A DNA stretch of 64,000 nucleotides from positions 26,226,001 through 26,290,000 of the forward strand of contig CP093831.1 of NCBI GenBank assembly GCA_033063855.1, written 5' to 3'. Each line of letters begins with the position of its first letter. Within the stretch, counting starts at the first letter, position 1. Below are positions 63,326 to 64,000 of the stretch, one piece after another. The DNA comes from Smittia aterrima (Eukaryota; Arthropoda; Insecta; Diptera; Chironomidae). The translations under genes and the position numbers were made by a program. The notes beneath the pieces were generated by a model that saw nothing but the letters and a program-made list of their open reading frames with translations, was not told the DNA's origin and did not search any database.

Positions 63326-64000
63326 GACATCATAGTTCATTGTTTGCTTATTCAAATTTTGCCATAAAGCTGCAGCTGCAATTAAAACGAGAATGACTAA
63401 AGCCACAATCGTGATAGATTAAGCAAAATGAATTGTGTGACTACAATTTCCTTGATGACAGAATGCAAAATGTTATGGAAAAAAAAATTCTCATACATAT
63501 CTGCAAAAATAAATTTATTTTTATTCATTATTACATTAATTTGTTTTAATTTTTGTGTGACATACCACGATTCGAGATTCAGCGATATTTCAAGTAGGTT
63601 TCGATAGATCTTGTAAAGTTTTTAACAAATTCTCGTAATTGGATTTTAAATTGCTGTTCTCATTCGAAAATTTCAACATCTCAGCATTTCAATTGTGCTG
63701 ATATCAGTTTTTAGTTCTTCGATCTCGATTTTCTCTCTCGATTGTTTTCATTTTCTTTTTTAATTTCGCATTTTCCTTTTCTTTCTCAGATAAAGATTTA
63801 TCACCGCGATTGAAGCAAAAGGATTACTTTATTGGACTCTCGCAATTAGGCTTGATGAGCATTTTGCTGCAAATGGTGAAGTAGTTGCCACTTCGTGAAT
63901 AAACTCATTCAAGTCAGCGATGTCTTCTGAAAATCTCATGATGATGCAAATGTTCTCTCGAAAGTCGATAACAGTTAGTGAAGACGAGAGATCAGTGTCA
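63302..64000 (-). pseudogene. LRR-gene 3' half, broken, runs off window
   Basis: On the minus strand from the window end, the C-cap (DTDLSSSLTVIDFRENICII, then SEDIADLNEFIHEVA) is followed by an early stop. Coiled-coil pieces (EIEELKTDIS) come next. Then comes a membrane segment with a stop inside it (HTIHFA, stop, SITIVALVILVLIAAA) and the tail NKQTMNYDVNMKNLIENE. Several frame breaks are present, so this copy looks inactive, although unseen introns cannot be excluded. The upstream part lies beyond base 64000. Confidence 0.7.

Overview
This is eukaryotic DNA, most probably from an insect and plausibly a lower dipteran such as a midge. The reasons are: AT-rich intergenic DNA; GT-AG introns mostly 50-70 bp long; intronless Hsp70 genes; mariner/Tc1, hAT-type, Helitron-like and LINE remnants; and proteins typical of insects (Hsp70, an ARSB-type sulfatase, an ABCC transporter, ER glucosidase II beta with a C-terminal HDEL, a kraken/SERHL-type hydrolase). 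The organism is inferred from gene content and style, not proven.

Left third (about 1-35 kb): a same-strand (minus) tandem Hsp70 family. Five copies are intact (4399-6696, 12260-14089, 16613-19177, 20968-22788, 24025-25851). Three are pseudogenes (8557-10019, 32279-32782, 33029-34865), one is a relic of about 60 bp (20750-20810), and several promoter-like blocks have no gene. None of the intact copies ends in EEVD. Two have C-terminal extensions: the 854-residue protein carries three tandem copies of the alpha-helical lid, and the 765-residue protein carries one full and one decayed second lid. The intergenic DNA holds a degenerate mariner with perfect terminal repeats, a 1.5-kb TIR element at the 3' end of an Hsp70 pseudogene, a LINE tail, Helitron-like elements, related 124-130 bp satellites and a truncated mariner.

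26-32 kb: a broken mariner transposase, two unrecognised ORFs, two members of a hAT-like MITE family with exact 8-bp target duplications (one a 103-bp perfect palindrome), and a four-exon arylsulfatase B-like gene on the plus strand, next to the last Hsp70 pseudogenes.

35-52 kb: single-copy genes. These are an F-box protein; a four-exon, 98-residue secreted peptide lying between 325-bp direct repeats; a seven-exon ABCC5-like transporter whose two nucleotide-binding domains have lost key ATPase motifs; a six-exon single-pass membrane adaptor with many tyrosine motifs; glucosidase II beta (minus); and an alpha/beta hydrolase ending in SKM (minus).

52-64 kb: about 4.5 kb with no recognisable gene, then a minus-strand tandem family of leucine-rich-repeat (LRR) proteins with signal peptides. 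One copy is membrane-anchored, two are secreted coiled-coil forms, one is a 104-residue miniature (signal peptide plus membrane segment, no LRRs), and several are relics or pseudogenes. The last runs off the window end.
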